From contig NZ_KB235910.1 in NCBI RefSeq assembly GCF_000332175.1, forward strand, positions 124,001-188,000: a DNA stretch of 64,000 bases. The letters are read 5' to 3'. A program made the translations under genes and the position numbers. Under the pieces are notes generated by a model, which saw nothing but the letters and a program-made list of their open reading frames with translations, made no database searches and was not told the DNA's origin. Source of the stretch: Pseudanabaena sp. PCC 6802 (GTDB lineage: Bacteria; Cyanobacteriota; Cyanobacteriia; Pseudanabaenales; Pseudanabaenaceae). The number at the start of each line of letters is the position of its first letter. Within the stretch, counting starts at the first letter, position 1. Positions 55,432-63,871 of the stretch are shown in pieces.

Positions 55432-56754
55432 CTAAGCCATAAATTCCCGTGGATCGGTGACGTAACCTGTCAGAGCTGAAGCTGCCGCCGTGTAGGGGGA
55501 AGCTAGATAAATTTGCGCTTGCTTATTACCCATACGACCGGGGAAGTTGCGATTCGTGGTCGAGACGCATACCTCGGGTTCGTTCAATCTGCCGAATGTA
55601 TCCTGAGGGCCACCCAAGCAGGCCGCACAGGAAGGCGCGGCAGGCTCGATGCAGCCAGCCTGTAGGAAGATTTCCGACAGAGTCATGCCATCGATTTTTT
55701 GGGTAAACAGATCCTCGTACACTCTTTGCGTGGCAGGGACGAGATAGGTGGGGACTTTTACCTGCTGGCCTTTGAGGAGTTGAGCCGCATTGATAAAATC
55801 AGTGATTTTGCCGCCCGTGCAGGAGCCAATATAGACGCGATCGATCTTGACATCTTTGCATTCGCTGACAAGGGCGCGATTATCGGGCGAGTGGGGCTTA
55901 GCGACAACTGGCTCTAGTTGGGAAACATCGTAATGTTTGCAGTAGTAGTACTGCGCGTCGTCGTCTGCATACAAAGGATTGAAAGATTTATCTGTGCGTG
56001 CCCGAACGTAATCAAATGTGGTTTGGTCAGGGGCAATTACACCATTTTTACCGCCTGCCTCGATCGCCATATTACAGAGGGTCATGCGCTCCTCCATCGT
56101 CATGCGAGCGATCGTATCGCCTTCAATCTGCAAAGCGCGATAGTTGGCACCGCTTACGCCAATGTCGCCAATTACTTGCAAAATCAAGTCTTTAGCCAAT
56201 AAATAGGGGGGCATTTCACCGTTAAATACGAACCGCATCGAAGCAGGCACCTTGAGCAAAAGCTTACCCGTCCCCATCACAAACGCCGCGTCGGTATTGC
56301 CAATACCAGTGGCAAACTCGCCGAATGCACCCGCATTGCAGGTATGGGAATCGGTGCCAAATAAGACTTCTCCTGGGCGTGTATGACCTTCTTGAGCTAG
56401 GGCAACGTGGCAAACGCCCTTGTAGTCGGGGTTAGCTTTAAAGTTAGATAAATCGGTAATGTCGTAGAAATATTTAATTCCCTGTTCTCGCGCAAATTCG
56501 CGCAAAATATCGACATTGCGGTTGGCGCGGGCATCTTTAGTAAAGATGTAGTGATCGGGGATCAAAACGATTTTTTCAGCATCCCAAACCTTCGCATCGG
56601 CACCAAACTCTTTCTTAAAGACACCAATGGTACCGGGGCCGCAAACATCATGGGTCATCAGCAGGTCGGCATTCACCCAAATATTTTCGCCAGGGCTGAC
56701 GCTGGCACGTCCTGCTGCTCTTGCCAAAATTTTTTCGGTGAGTGTCATTCCCAT
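55432..56754 (-). CDS. leuC: 3-isopropylmalate dehydratase large subunit (LeuC, short archaeal-type)
   Basis: The 440-residue aconitase-family protein has the Fe-S cysteines in SCTGGK (near 310) and CAACLGG (near 370) and substrate-binding motifs GTDSHTCNAGA and NRNFPGRMG. It isomerises 2- to 3-isopropylmalate with a LeuD partner. At 440 residues it resembles the short LeuC2/homoaconitase-like type rather than the ~470-residue proteobacterial LeuC. No leuD or leuB is adjacent, so the partner is elsewhere and a methylmalate or homoaconitate substrate is not excluded. Confidence 0.85.
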   Translation of the reverse strand: MGMTLTEKILARAAGRASVSPGENIWVNADLLMTHDVCGPGTIGVFKKEFGADAKVWDAEKIVLIPDHYIFTKDARANRNVDILREFAREQGIKYFYDITDLSNFKANPDYKGVCHVALAQEGHTRPGEVLFGTDSHTCNAGAFGEFATGIGNTDAAFVMGTGKLLLKVPASMRFVFNGEMPPYLLAKDLILQVIGDIGVSGANYRALQIEGDTIARMTMEERMTLCNMAIEAGGKNGVIAPDQTTFDYVRARTDKSFNPLYADDDAQYYYCKHYDVSQLEPVVAKPHSPDNRALVSECKDVKIDRVYIGSCTGGKITDFINAAQLLKGQQVKVPTYLVPATQRVYEDLFTQKIDGMTLSEIFLQAGCIEPAAPSCAACLGGPQDTFGRLNEPEVCVSTTNRNFPGRMGNKQAQIYLASPYTAAASALTGYVTDPREFMA

Positions 56755-56931
56755 AGTTTGCGATCCCGTTGGTTAATTTAAAAAACTGAAGTAAGGTTTA
56801 AGTACTAATTGTACATAGTACGACTCAAAAGTAGTGCTCTATCAGACGCATTAGCACGCTCGTATCAGATGATGTCACAGAGCCAATCGCTTATGAATAT
56901 CAATATCTTCATCGGCGATCGCACCAAAAAT

Positions 56932-57339
56932 TTATAGGGCAGCTAACTTTTCCGGTGTCCAGGTTTCACCATATTTCTCTTGTAAAGACATCCACGCTTC
57001 AATTTGCCCCGGTGCGTACTCGCCTGGTTTACCCCATTGCAAAAAGATGCTTAATTGCGACTCATCAGAGTGGTTGAGCAGTCTGATCGCGTAGGTGGTA
57101 AAGTTACCGCGTTTGGCTTCTCCCGTTTCAAACCGCACCCGTACGATTTCATCCATGTTGAGGTGAAATTCAAATAGTTCCGAGTGCATGTTGGCATACT
57201 TGCCCTTGGGCAATTCAGCGTAGAACAGTTTTTCCAGTTTGCCTTTAACTTCTAAAACCGCACCGCCATTGGTCACAATTAAACGTACCAATCCCAGAGC
57301 GTCGCATTCTTCTAGAAAATCTTTTAAAGTAGCAGTCAT
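56932..57339 (-). CDS. Uncharacterised protein, possibly HutX-like fold
   Basis: A 135-residue soluble protein starting MTATLKDFLEECDALG. The segment PKGKYANMHSELFEFHLNMDEIVRVRFE resembles the central region of heme-utilisation HutX/ChuX proteins, which is only a weak pattern match. There are no heme transport genes nearby. It sits between leuC and the DUF1824 gene on the same strand. Confidence 0.6.
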   Translation of the reverse strand: MTATLKDFLEECDALGLVRLIVTNGGAVLEVKGKLEKLFYAELPKGKYANMHSELFEFHLNMDEIVRVRFETGEAKRGNFTTYAIRLLNHSDESQLSIFLQWGKPGEYAPGQIEAWMSLQEKYGETWTPEKLAAL

Positions 57340-57408
57340 GCGAACTATGTCCTCAAAAATTTACAAGTTATTAGACTGTTAACATTAGCACTTTTAGAAA
57401 ACCTGCTT

Positions 57409-57843
57409 CTAAACCGATGAATTCTTTACGTTGAATAAATCTAATGGGAAGTGTCCGTAGGTAGCGTTATGCCCGTCGCTGTAATCTGATTGGTAAGAGA
57501 CTAAAACACCTTTATACTCGCCTGAATAGGATGAAGCATGGAATAGATTGCGATTGGGATTAAATTTGATATACACGGAACCGTCGCGATCGCTGTCAAT
57601 AGGAGGAAGATTATAGGCAAATGCCTGCGCGTACTCTTCTAAGGCAGTGGTACCTTGTACCAAAGAGTCAGCGCAAACACCAAAAATCTGATAATCGGTA
57701 TGTGCTTTCAGGAATAACAAAGCCTTGCGCAGGCTCTCTTTCTGTTCTTCTGAGCAAACAGGTTTATTGCCCAGATCGCTGAGCGCAACCAAAATGTCAT
57801 GAGCGTCAGAGATAGTTAATTCATCGCGATCGATAGGTGACAT
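57409..57843 (-). CDS. DUF1824 protein
   Basis: A 144-residue protein with ALLFLKAHTDYQIFGVCADS followed by GVLVSYQSDYSDGHNATYGHFPLDLF, the pattern of DUF1824, a cyanobacteria-limited family of unknown function. Soluble, no signal sequence. It precedes the HutX-like gene on the same strand with a 69-bp gap. Confidence 0.75.
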   Translation of the reverse strand: MSPIDRDELTISDAHDILVALSDLGNKPVCSEEQKESLRKALLFLKAHTDYQIFGVCADSLVQGTTALEEYAQAFAYNLPPIDSDRDGSVYIKFNPNRNLFHASSYSGEYKGVLVSYQSDYSDGHNATYGHFPLDLFNVKNSSV

Positions 57844-57920
57844 AGTCTTTAGATTATTTAGGTGCCGGACAGAGTCGTAAAATTATTAAAATTAAATATG
57901 CGATCTAATCATAATTTTGC

Positions 57921-58376
57921 ATGGAACGTGGACTTCTGTGGTTGCCTTTATTAACTTTATTTATTTGGCTTGCCTGGGCAGGCTGGAATGAATATCAAAA
58001 AATAGAAGCTTATCGACGATGGGCAAAAGATTTCGATCGCCATAAATACGATATATACGCCATACTCGGACAGTCAGGCGATCGCCTGGTATGGTGCAAG
58101 CCAGCACGCCAACAGCCCATAGAACAAGGGAGTATTAACTTTGGCGAGCTAAAGCAAGTTTGTATCAGGATTGACGATCGCGCATTTTCCGACCTCACTA
58201 ATTTGCCTGAGACAATTGCCAGCATCAAACACATTAAGACAGTAGCGCTCGAATTAATTCCCAAGACCAGCACGCCGCTATACAGCATTCCCTTTACCGA
58301 CGTGGCGATCGCGCTGAACTGGTTTCTCTATTTGTCGAAGCAACTAGACGAACGACAAGCCCAAACGCAAAAATAA
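57921..58376 (+). CDS. Single-span membrane protein of unknown function
   Basis: A 151-residue protein with one N-terminal span (LLWLPLLTLFIWLAWAGW) followed by a soluble domain with GQSGDRLVWCKPAR. The C-terminal region is helical. The N-terminus is probably anchored in the membrane. No family is recognised. The frame has good HIP1-rich, neighbour-like composition. Confidence 0.65.
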   Translation: MERGLLWLPLLTLFIWLAWAGWNEYQKIEAYRRWAKDFDRHKYDIYAILGQSGDRLVWCKPARQQPIEQGSINFGELKQVCIRIDDRAFSDLTNLPETIASIKHIKTVALELIPKTSTPLYSIPFTDVAIALNWFLYLSKQLDERQAQTQK

Positions 58377-58466
58377 TCTGCCCCCAGAATAGAACTAGCG
58401 GGCAGACGGCAATTTCTTTTCCAGATTTAAATTAACCCAATGTAGGTCAAAGATCGGCAATTCAGA

Positions 58467-59231
58467 CTACATTTCTGTGGAATAGTCAACAACTTGGCTG
58501 AGACCGACTTGTTCTAGCAACAGACGACGCATAGTCAAAATTTCTGGGTCTTGGGGTTTAGCTTTCCGAGCAGTGTCGATCGCAGAGAGGGCATCATACC
58601 AAAAACCCGATTGAGCGTAGGTAATTGTCCGCTCGTAGTCTGTTTTAGCAGATGCGAGCTTTGTCGCTAAATCTGAGGGTGGCAGCGATCGCTCGATCCA
58701 ACTTTGAGCGTAGATGGAGCTAGAGCGTTGTTTAGGATTGCATATCAGGCTTACGGACCAGCGATAAGCTTTACCAGGCTCTAGCTGAGGTAAGTGACCG
58801 GGCAGAGTCACCTTCATTATTTCGGTCTTGCGGACAAACTTTTGAGTAACATATATGGGCTGAGCTACTTTAGGCTCGACGATCGCAAACTCCATCGGTA
58901 AGCCGACTCCCCCTGAAACAAACCAAAAGAAGGTGGGATGGCCTTGCATAGTTTGCCCCACATGATTGTCGGGTACTAGGAGACGAAGAGAGGCAGGGAT
59001 CGACTCTTCACACCCTCGGGAACCAGATGAACCTTGGGTTGTACGAGGTGCAGCTTGAACGGGTGGTATGTATATTCTTTGTCCTCTCGCGCTCTGGGGC
59101 GATCGGTTTGTAGAGCTGTGCTCTAGCTTCAGTGGATTAGCACCAACTTGACCAGGGTAAAGAGACAGTAGCAATAAATAAATAGAAGATGCCCCAGCCA
59201 AAGATGCTTGAAATTGACGGGGAGTAACCAT
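58467..59231 (-). CDS. DUF928 secreted protein
   Basis: A 254-residue protein with a leader sequence (ASLAGASSIYLLLLSLYPGQVGA), then the DUF928 pattern: RLLVPDNHVGQTMQGHPTFFWFVS, GKAYRWSVSLICNPKQRSS and a C-terminal helical region with AQSGFWYDALSAI. The family is cyanobacterial, probably periplasmic or outer-membrane associated, and functionally unassigned. The two cysteines (one near 93, another near 183) may pair. Confidence 0.82.
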   Translation of the reverse strand: MVTPRQFQASLAGASSIYLLLLSLYPGQVGANPLKLEHSSTNRSPQSARGQRIYIPPVQAAPRTTQGSSGSRGCEESIPASLRLLVPDNHVGQTMQGHPTFFWFVSGGVGLPMEFAIVEPKVAQPIYVTQKFVRKTEIMKVTLPGHLPQLEPGKAYRWSVSLICNPKQRSSSIYAQSWIERSLPPSDLATKLASAKTDYERTITYAQSGFWYDALSAIDTARKAKPQDPEILTMRRLLLEQVGLSQVVDYSTEM

Positions 59232-59308
59232 AACCTGTAATTTTCGGTAAATGAGCTTACCCTAATTCTATAGCTACCACTTCTAGTTTTTCCCTGCGAT
59301 CGAGAGTG

Positions 59309-59548
59309 CTAGCGATCTTCTAGCTCAACTAGTGTAAAGCACTCCCACAGGGATCTTTTTCCCTCAAGCTGAAAGTTCACAACTTCCTTGATTTTCTTTC
59401 CTTCGTATTCCTTACCTGGCAGTGAGTTTAACCAACTAACAATTTCATCCGGCACACTGCGCCTTAAACTACTAAGCTGTCCGCCACTCTCCCGCTTTAA
59501 CTGTTCGGCATAGTCGCGGCTGTTCATATATATAACTATACGGGCCAT
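59309..59548 (-). CDS. Small protein of unknown function
   Basis: A 79-residue soluble protein starting MARIVIYMNSRDYAEQ and ending WECFTLVELEDR. It has no known motif. The open frame, moderate codon bias and position between genes on the minus strand support a real gene, but homology would be needed to be sure. Confidence 0.5.
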   Translation of the reverse strand: MARIVIYMNSRDYAEQLKRESGGQLSSLRRSVPDEIVSWLNSLPGKEYEGKKIKEVVNFQLEGKRSLWECFTLVELEDR

Positions 59549-59782
59549 AAACTTATAATTTCAAAAGTAACTGTTACTAAAATTTAAAATTTAAGGAAGT
59601 TGCGTATTATTAAGTAAAAATACTGATACCAAATTAGCCTGGTTGTAATGATTTGATAACTTTTGTTAAGGAAATTTTCAGATTTGCTCGACGGGATGCT
59701 AGTCCTGAAGAGGGATAGAAGCCTCTCCGCATCAGTCTGGGGAAATATCCTGTCAAAGATTTTTAACAATTACCTAAAAAAA

Positions 59783-60574
59783 TTGAAACAGCGTTTAGAT
59801 ACATTACTAGTTGAACTGGGGCTGATCCCATCGCGAGAGCAGGCGCAAAGGCTGATTCGCTCTGGAGCGGTACAGGTAGAGCATGCTGTAGTTGATAAGC
59901 CTGGAACCGAAGTTTTGACAACAGCAGCAATTCAAATTAAAGAGCGATCGCCGTTTGTATCTAGAGGTGGCGAAAAACTAGCTGGAGCATTAGCAGTATT
60001 TGAACTCGATCTGAGCGATCGCATCGGTCTTGATGGTGGCATTTCCACTGGAGGATTCACCGACTGTTTGCTCAAACACGGTGCCGCCCGTATTTATGGT
60101 GTCGATGTGGGATACGGGCAAGTAGCTTGGGAAGTACGCAAAGACCCGCGCGTCGTCCTGAAGGAACGCACGAATTTGCGCTATCTCACACCAGAAGACC
60201 TATACCCACCGGATGCCCCACGCCCCGACTTTGCCGTGCTGGATCTATCTTTCATTTCCCTGACAAAGGTAATGCCAGCACTGTGGGAATTGCTCCTGCC
60301 GCCGCGCGAAGTACTCATGCTGGTCAAACCGCAGTTTGAGGCGGGGAAGCAACAAGTAGGCAAACATGGCATTGTCAAAGACCCCAAAATCCGTGCCGAG
60401 GCATTTCATCGCGTCATGACTGCCGCGATCGCTCAGGGGTGGTACTTTCATGGTATGACGCGATCGCCAATTCAAGGCAAAACTGGCAACCATGAATACT
60501 GGCTCTGGCTGCGGGATAGTGGCTCGGGTAACTTACCAACTATAGATGAAATTAACGTAATGACTGGGGGGTAG
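59783..60574 (+). CDS. tlyA: TlyA-family rRNA 2'-O-methyltransferase / hemolysin-like
   Basis: The protein has an S4 RNA-binding domain at the start (KQRLDTLLVELGLIPSREQAQRLIRSGAVQV) and a FtsJ-like methyltransferase domain (GLDGGISTGGFTDCLLKHGA, FAVLDLSFISLTKVMP, KPQFEAG). TlyA methylates 16S and 23S rRNA in mycobacteria. In cyanobacteria the target is inferred. I chose the TTG at 59783, giving 263 residues, the family norm; an earlier TTG at 59663 would add 40 residues without homology. The usual Gly loop reads GGISTGGF, conserved. Confidence 0.85.
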   Translation: MKQRLDTLLVELGLIPSREQAQRLIRSGAVQVEHAVVDKPGTEVLTTAAIQIKERSPFVSRGGEKLAGALAVFELDLSDRIGLDGGISTGGFTDCLLKHGAARIYGVDVGYGQVAWEVRKDPRVVLKERTNLRYLTPEDLYPPDAPRPDFAVLDLSFISLTKVMPALWELLLPPREVLMLVKPQFEAGKQQVGKHGIVKDPKIRAEAFHRVMTAAIAQGWYFHGMTRSPIQGKTGNHEYWLWLRDSGSGNLPTIDEINVMTGG

Positions 60575-60585
60575 GGGTTGGGGAT

Positions 60586-61317
60586 TTAAACGTAGGCAAA
60601 ATACCTGGCGTTAAGGCTCAAGCCTTCCGTACCGTTAACGATCGCGATGAGGTCATCTTGACCGCCGATCGCAGACAAACCATCTTTATCCAGGTAAATG
60701 GCCGTCCCCGTACCGAAGCCCGCAGGCGGAGATGCGGCAGTATAACTGCCTTTTAGGGAAAGCTGGATGCTGTCTTCGCTCAGATTAAAGTCTGTAATTA
60801 TTGCCATACCAAAAGCTGCCGTATTGCCATCGTCGTAAAATGACTTGCTGGCATCGCCAAGTACGAATATATCCGCGCCCGTACCACCAGTAAGCGTGTC
60901 CGTTTCGCCTAAACCAGGGCTGGCATCCGCTGAGTTAACACCGACTAGAGAATCGTTGCCGCGATCGCCGCTTAACGCATCGCTACTGCTACCACCCGTT
61001 ATGCTATCGTTCCCCCTACCACCGAATAGGGAATCGATACCGTCGCCGCCGCGAACTAGATCGGCACCGATGTTACCGCTAATAAAGTCATTGCCGCCAC
61101 GGCCAGCTATGGCATCATTATCCTTACCGCCAAGGATGAAGTCGTCACCATCGCCGCCGTCAATGCTGTCATTACCTAGATTACCGCTGATGGTATCTGC
61201 GGCATCCAGCCCAAAAATGGTGTCGTCTCCACCGAAACCAAATATGAGAGATGGATCGCCCACAGGGGAAGCCAGCACTTCAGAAGCGTCTGTACCTATA
61301 AAAACTGTCATTGTCAC
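60586..61317 (-). CDS. RTX-type calcium-binding protein
   Basis: A 243-residue protein with about eight nonapeptide GGxGxD-type repeats (for example GGDGDDFILGGKDND and GGRGNDSITGGSSSD), which form Ca2+-binding parallel beta-rolls. The last 90 residues (DIFVLGDAS, ADLIVNG-type) look like the C-terminal secretion domain of type I substrates. There is no N-terminal signal peptide, consistent with type I export. No transporter genes are near. No enzymatic domain is present, so its role is structural or unknown. Confidence 0.88.
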   Translation of the reverse strand: MTMTVFIGTDASEVLASPVGDPSLIFGFGGDDTIFGLDAADTISGNLGNDSIDGGDGDDFILGGKDNDAIAGRGGNDFISGNIGADLVRGGDGIDSLFGGRGNDSITGGSSSDALSGDRGNDSLVGVNSADASPGLGETDTLTGGTGADIFVLGDASKSFYDDGNTAAFGMAIITDFNLSEDSIQLSLKGSYTAASPPAGFGTGTAIYLDKDGLSAIGGQDDLIAIVNGTEGLSLNARYFAYV

Positions 61318-61356
61318 TCCAATTAATTTTTAATTTGTCTAAACTTTTAATTACGG

Positions 61357-61426
61357 TATAGCGTTTTTCAACTGAGAACAGGTTTTATTGACGGGGTAAA
61401 GGGGTGGAACACAGCAGTGGCTCTAG
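61357..61426 (+). repeat. Truncated copy of the variant palindromic element
   Basis: TATAGCGTTTTTCAACTGAG and the following GGGGTAAAGGGGTGG match, in inverse order, the right end of the 37649 element, and ACAGCAGTGGCTCTAG matches its extra segment. The other half is missing. It lies in the spacer between the RTX gene and thyX. Confidence 0.6.
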
Positions 61427-61605
61427 TCTGGATTATTCATGAGGAATACAAAATGTGGAGACAAAGGAGCTTGAAACAGTTTAGGATCTAGCTCTCTAAA
61501 GCTTTTAATGTCACCATTGTGCCATGACAGAGTGTAAATCAGAAATTCGGTTGCCCCACAGTATACTAGATACCCTGGTTAGTCAATGAATCTGGAGGAA
61601 ACATT

Positions 61606-62307
61606 TTGAACTGGATCGATCCCTTAGGAGATGGCAAAAGCAGAATTGAGTTGATCGGCTCGATGGGCAGCGATCTTGATGTAGTCAACGATGCCAGAGC
61701 TTCGTTTGAGAAATCATCCCAAACACTGAACGAAAAGGATGTCAAATTGATTAATTATTTGATCGAGCACGAGCATACCTCTCCCTTTCGTGGCGTTGTG
61801 TTTAAGTTCAAAGTTAAAGCTCCCTTATATGTATGCAGACAGTGGTGGAAACATGTAATTGCTAGCAATCACAATGACGAGCAGTTGGGATGGAATGAGA
61901 AAAGCTTTCGCTATGTCGCGATCGATGATAGTAATGAATTCTTCGTGCCATCGGTATTTCGCCAGCAGTCTGCCAATAATAAACAAGCAACGGAAGGCGC
62001 GCTTTCAGAGGAAGCCAACCGACAAGCTAGGGAAACTTATGCGGCTCAATGCCAAGCCAGCTACGAAGCTTATCAGAAACTTTTAGAATTAGGTGTTGGT
62101 AGAGAACAGGCGCGAGGCGTGCTGGTGCCATCCGTCTATACCTCGTGGGTTTGGACGGTTTCCCTACAAGCTGTACTCAACTTTATTGGGCTGCGGCTAG
62201 GAGCGGGCGCTCAAAATGAAATTGCCAGTTATGCCGATGCTATTCTGCAACTGATCCAGCCCATAGTGCCTGTTTCGATCGCCGCATGGAAAACCCACAA
62301 AGGATAG
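61606..62307 (+). CDS. thyX: FAD-dependent thymidylate synthase ThyX, divergent signature
   Basis: The 233-residue flavoprotein makes dTMP from dUMP using methylenetetrahydrofolate and NADPH. HEHTSPFRGVVFKFKVKAP and the C-terminal LGAGAQNEIASYA match the family. The ThyX motif (RHRxxSxNxxSxR) is altered: residues 78-103 read RQWWKHVIASNH, then NDEQLGWNEKSFRY, so the second Arg of RHR is Val84 and there is an insert before the NE.S..R part. TTG start with GGAGG 7 bp upstream. Activity with the altered motif is plausible but unproven. Confidence 0.88.
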   Translation: MNWIDPLGDGKSRIELIGSMGSDLDVVNDARASFEKSSQTLNEKDVKLINYLIEHEHTSPFRGVVFKFKVKAPLYVCRQWWKHVIASNHNDEQLGWNEKSFRYVAIDDSNEFFVPSVFRQQSANNKQATEGALSEEANRQARETYAAQCQASYEAYQKLLELGVGREQARGVLVPSVYTSWVWTVSLQAVLNFIGLRLGAGAQNEIASYADAILQLIQPIVPVSIAAWKTHKG

Positions 62308-62335
62308 CATTAGCCAACCGCTATAAAATAACACT

Positions 62336-63373
62336 ATGAGTAATGTTCTAATTATTGGCGGCGGTATAATTGGGCTGGCGATCGCGGTGGAGCTATCTCT
62401 GCGTGGTGCGTCTGTCATCATTGTGGAACGCGATACGTGTGCTCGGGGGGCAACCTGGGCTGCCGCTGGCATGTTAGCACCGGAGGCAGAACAATTGGAA
62501 GGCTCGCTGCGCGAACTGGGTATTCGCAGCCGCGACCTATATGCAGAATGGATTAGGAAGCTAATGCACCTTACTGGTCAGGACTGCGGCTACTGGTGCT
62601 GCGGTATTCTTGCGCCTACTTTAGAGCCGCGTCCAGAATACCCTCAATACATCGATCGCGCGCAACTCGATAAGCGACAATCTGGTCTGAGCGCTACTGT
62701 CGCGGGAGCCTTGTGGTTTTGGGAGGATGGGCAGGTAGATAATCGCCTGTTGGCAAAGGCTCTGATCGTTGCTGCGCGATCGCTGGGCGTGCAGATCTTA
62801 GAAGGCACAAATGTCTACCAAATCGCCACCAGTGGCGATCGCGTTACGCACCTCGACACCAGCCAGGGCAAGATGCAGGCAGATCGATACCTGCTTGCTA
62901 CGGGTGCGTGGACGCGAGAGTTGATGCCTCTGCCCGTAACGCCACGCAAAGGTCAAATGCTATCCGTATTCGATCGCGATCGCCGCTTGCAGCGCGTCTT
63001 ATTTGGCACCAATACATATATAGTGCCGCGTCAGGATGGCCAAATTATTATCGGAGCTACGGTTGAAGATGTAGGGTTTGCAGTGGGTAACACGGCCTCA
63101 GGCGTAATGCAGCTTCTGAGTAATGCGATCGCCATCTATCCAGCGATCGCGGATATGACAATTGAATCTACCTGGTGGGGATTTCGCCCCTTCGCGCCCA
63201 ATGAGATGCCGATCTTAGGAGCGAGTTGCTATGAGAATCTCTGCTTGGCAACGGGGCACTATCGCAACGGCATTCTGCTCGCTCCCATTACCGCACAGTT
63301 TATGTCAGACTGGATTGAAGGTAAATCTGCAGATCCGCTGATAGAGAAGTTCAATTTCCCTTCAATTGAGTGA
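62336..63373 (+). CDS. thiO: Glycine oxidase ThiO
   Basis: The 345-residue FAD-dependent oxidase converts glycine to iminoglycine for the thiazole ring of thiamine. The dinucleotide fold (VLIIGGGIIGLAIAVELSLRG) and the FAD-contacting ARGATWAAAGMLAP are clear, as are TPRKGQML and the C-terminal ATGHYRNGILLAPI. In many cyanobacteria ThiO is fused to ThiG, and here it stands alone. It is 28 bp after thyX and may be co-transcribed with it. Confidence 0.9.
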   Translation: MSNVLIIGGGIIGLAIAVELSLRGASVIIVERDTCARGATWAAAGMLAPEAEQLEGSLRELGIRSRDLYAEWIRKLMHLTGQDCGYWCCGILAPTLEPRPEYPQYIDRAQLDKRQSGLSATVAGALWFWEDGQVDNRLLAKALIVAARSLGVQILEGTNVYQIATSGDRVTHLDTSQGKMQADRYLLATGAWTRELMPLPVTPRKGQMLSVFDRDRRLQRVLFGTNTYIVPRQDGQIIIGATVEDVGFAVGNTASGVMQLLSNAIAIYPAIADMTIESTWWGFRPFAPNEMPILGASCYENLCLATGHYRNGILLAPITAQFMSDWIEGKSADPLIEKFNFPSIE

Positions 63374-63512
63374 GTCAGCTAATTCTTCGGTTTCCCTACC
63401 AAGCTAACTGACTCGTTTGATATTCGGATGCAGTCACCCGCATCGCTGGGACTGAGTTTGGACTCTCTGGGTGCGCCCGATGAAATCCCTTTCACCAGTT
63501 CTGACTGTAGAG
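63374..63512. other. Spacer between thiO and the DGR template repeat
   Basis: A stem (GAGTCAG..CTGACTC, about 63372-63412) follows the thiO stop codon and may terminate thiO. The rest shows no gene. There is no room for a reverse transcriptase here, although downstream of the template repeat is where many DGRs carry it. Confidence 0.4.
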
Positions 63513-63641
63513 AGTACTCACAGGGAAGAAACCAAGACCACACGAAAACCAACATTGTTGTTGATATCGCGCGCGTTGTTCCTGTTGCGGTTAGACGAAC
63601 GACAGTTCCTGGCATTGTTGTTCCACGAACCGCCGCGCATC
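63513..63641 (-). repeat. DGR template repeat (TR)
   Basis: Read on the minus strand, this 129-bp repeat would encode MRGGSWNNNARNCR then SSNRNRNNARDINNN, with 11 AAC/AAT codons, and then VGFRVVLVSSL and a stop. It aligns without gaps, at an offset of 359 bp, to the variable repeat at 63872-64000. Asn-codon (AAY) richness with adenine-only divergence is the template hallmark of diversity-generating retroelements. The three other mismatches in the 63513-63628 span (at 63516, 63528 and 63628) lie outside the mutated core; the first two fall at the 3' initiation side, as expected for IMH/IMH* differences. The window shows no reverse transcriptase. Confidence 0.9.
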
Positions 63642-63871
63642 AGCTTGGAACTCAACCCCAACCGATGTGCCATCAAGAAAGATCGACAAAGATCGGCAGG
63701 CTCAGTATGACATAAATTCTCGCTTTTTGTCTTGGCGACTTTGGATCGGAGATCGACTACCTGCAAAAGCTAAAAGAGCTAGAAATCGAAAAAAATTCGA
63801 GGCGCTTCGCGCCAAGGGTAAAGAGAAAGAAGGGCAGAGAGTAAAAGGGCTAAAGGGAAAAGGGAAAGGAG
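63642..63871. other. TR-VR spacer
   Basis: 230 bp between the two repeats. It contains a purine-rich tract on the plus strand (about 63806-63870; GGGTAAAGAGAAAGAAGG) and no convincing gene. It is transcribed as a pyrimidine-rich strand if TR is co-expressed with the target gene. A small accessory Avd gene would not fit here. Confidence 0.4.

Noticed and set aside
63518-63766. Free-standing gene encoding the Asn-rich lectin-type end
   Set aside because: The 82-codon frame is the DGR template repeat plus unrelated upstream DNA; it lacks the rest of the lectin domain and is better explained as TR.
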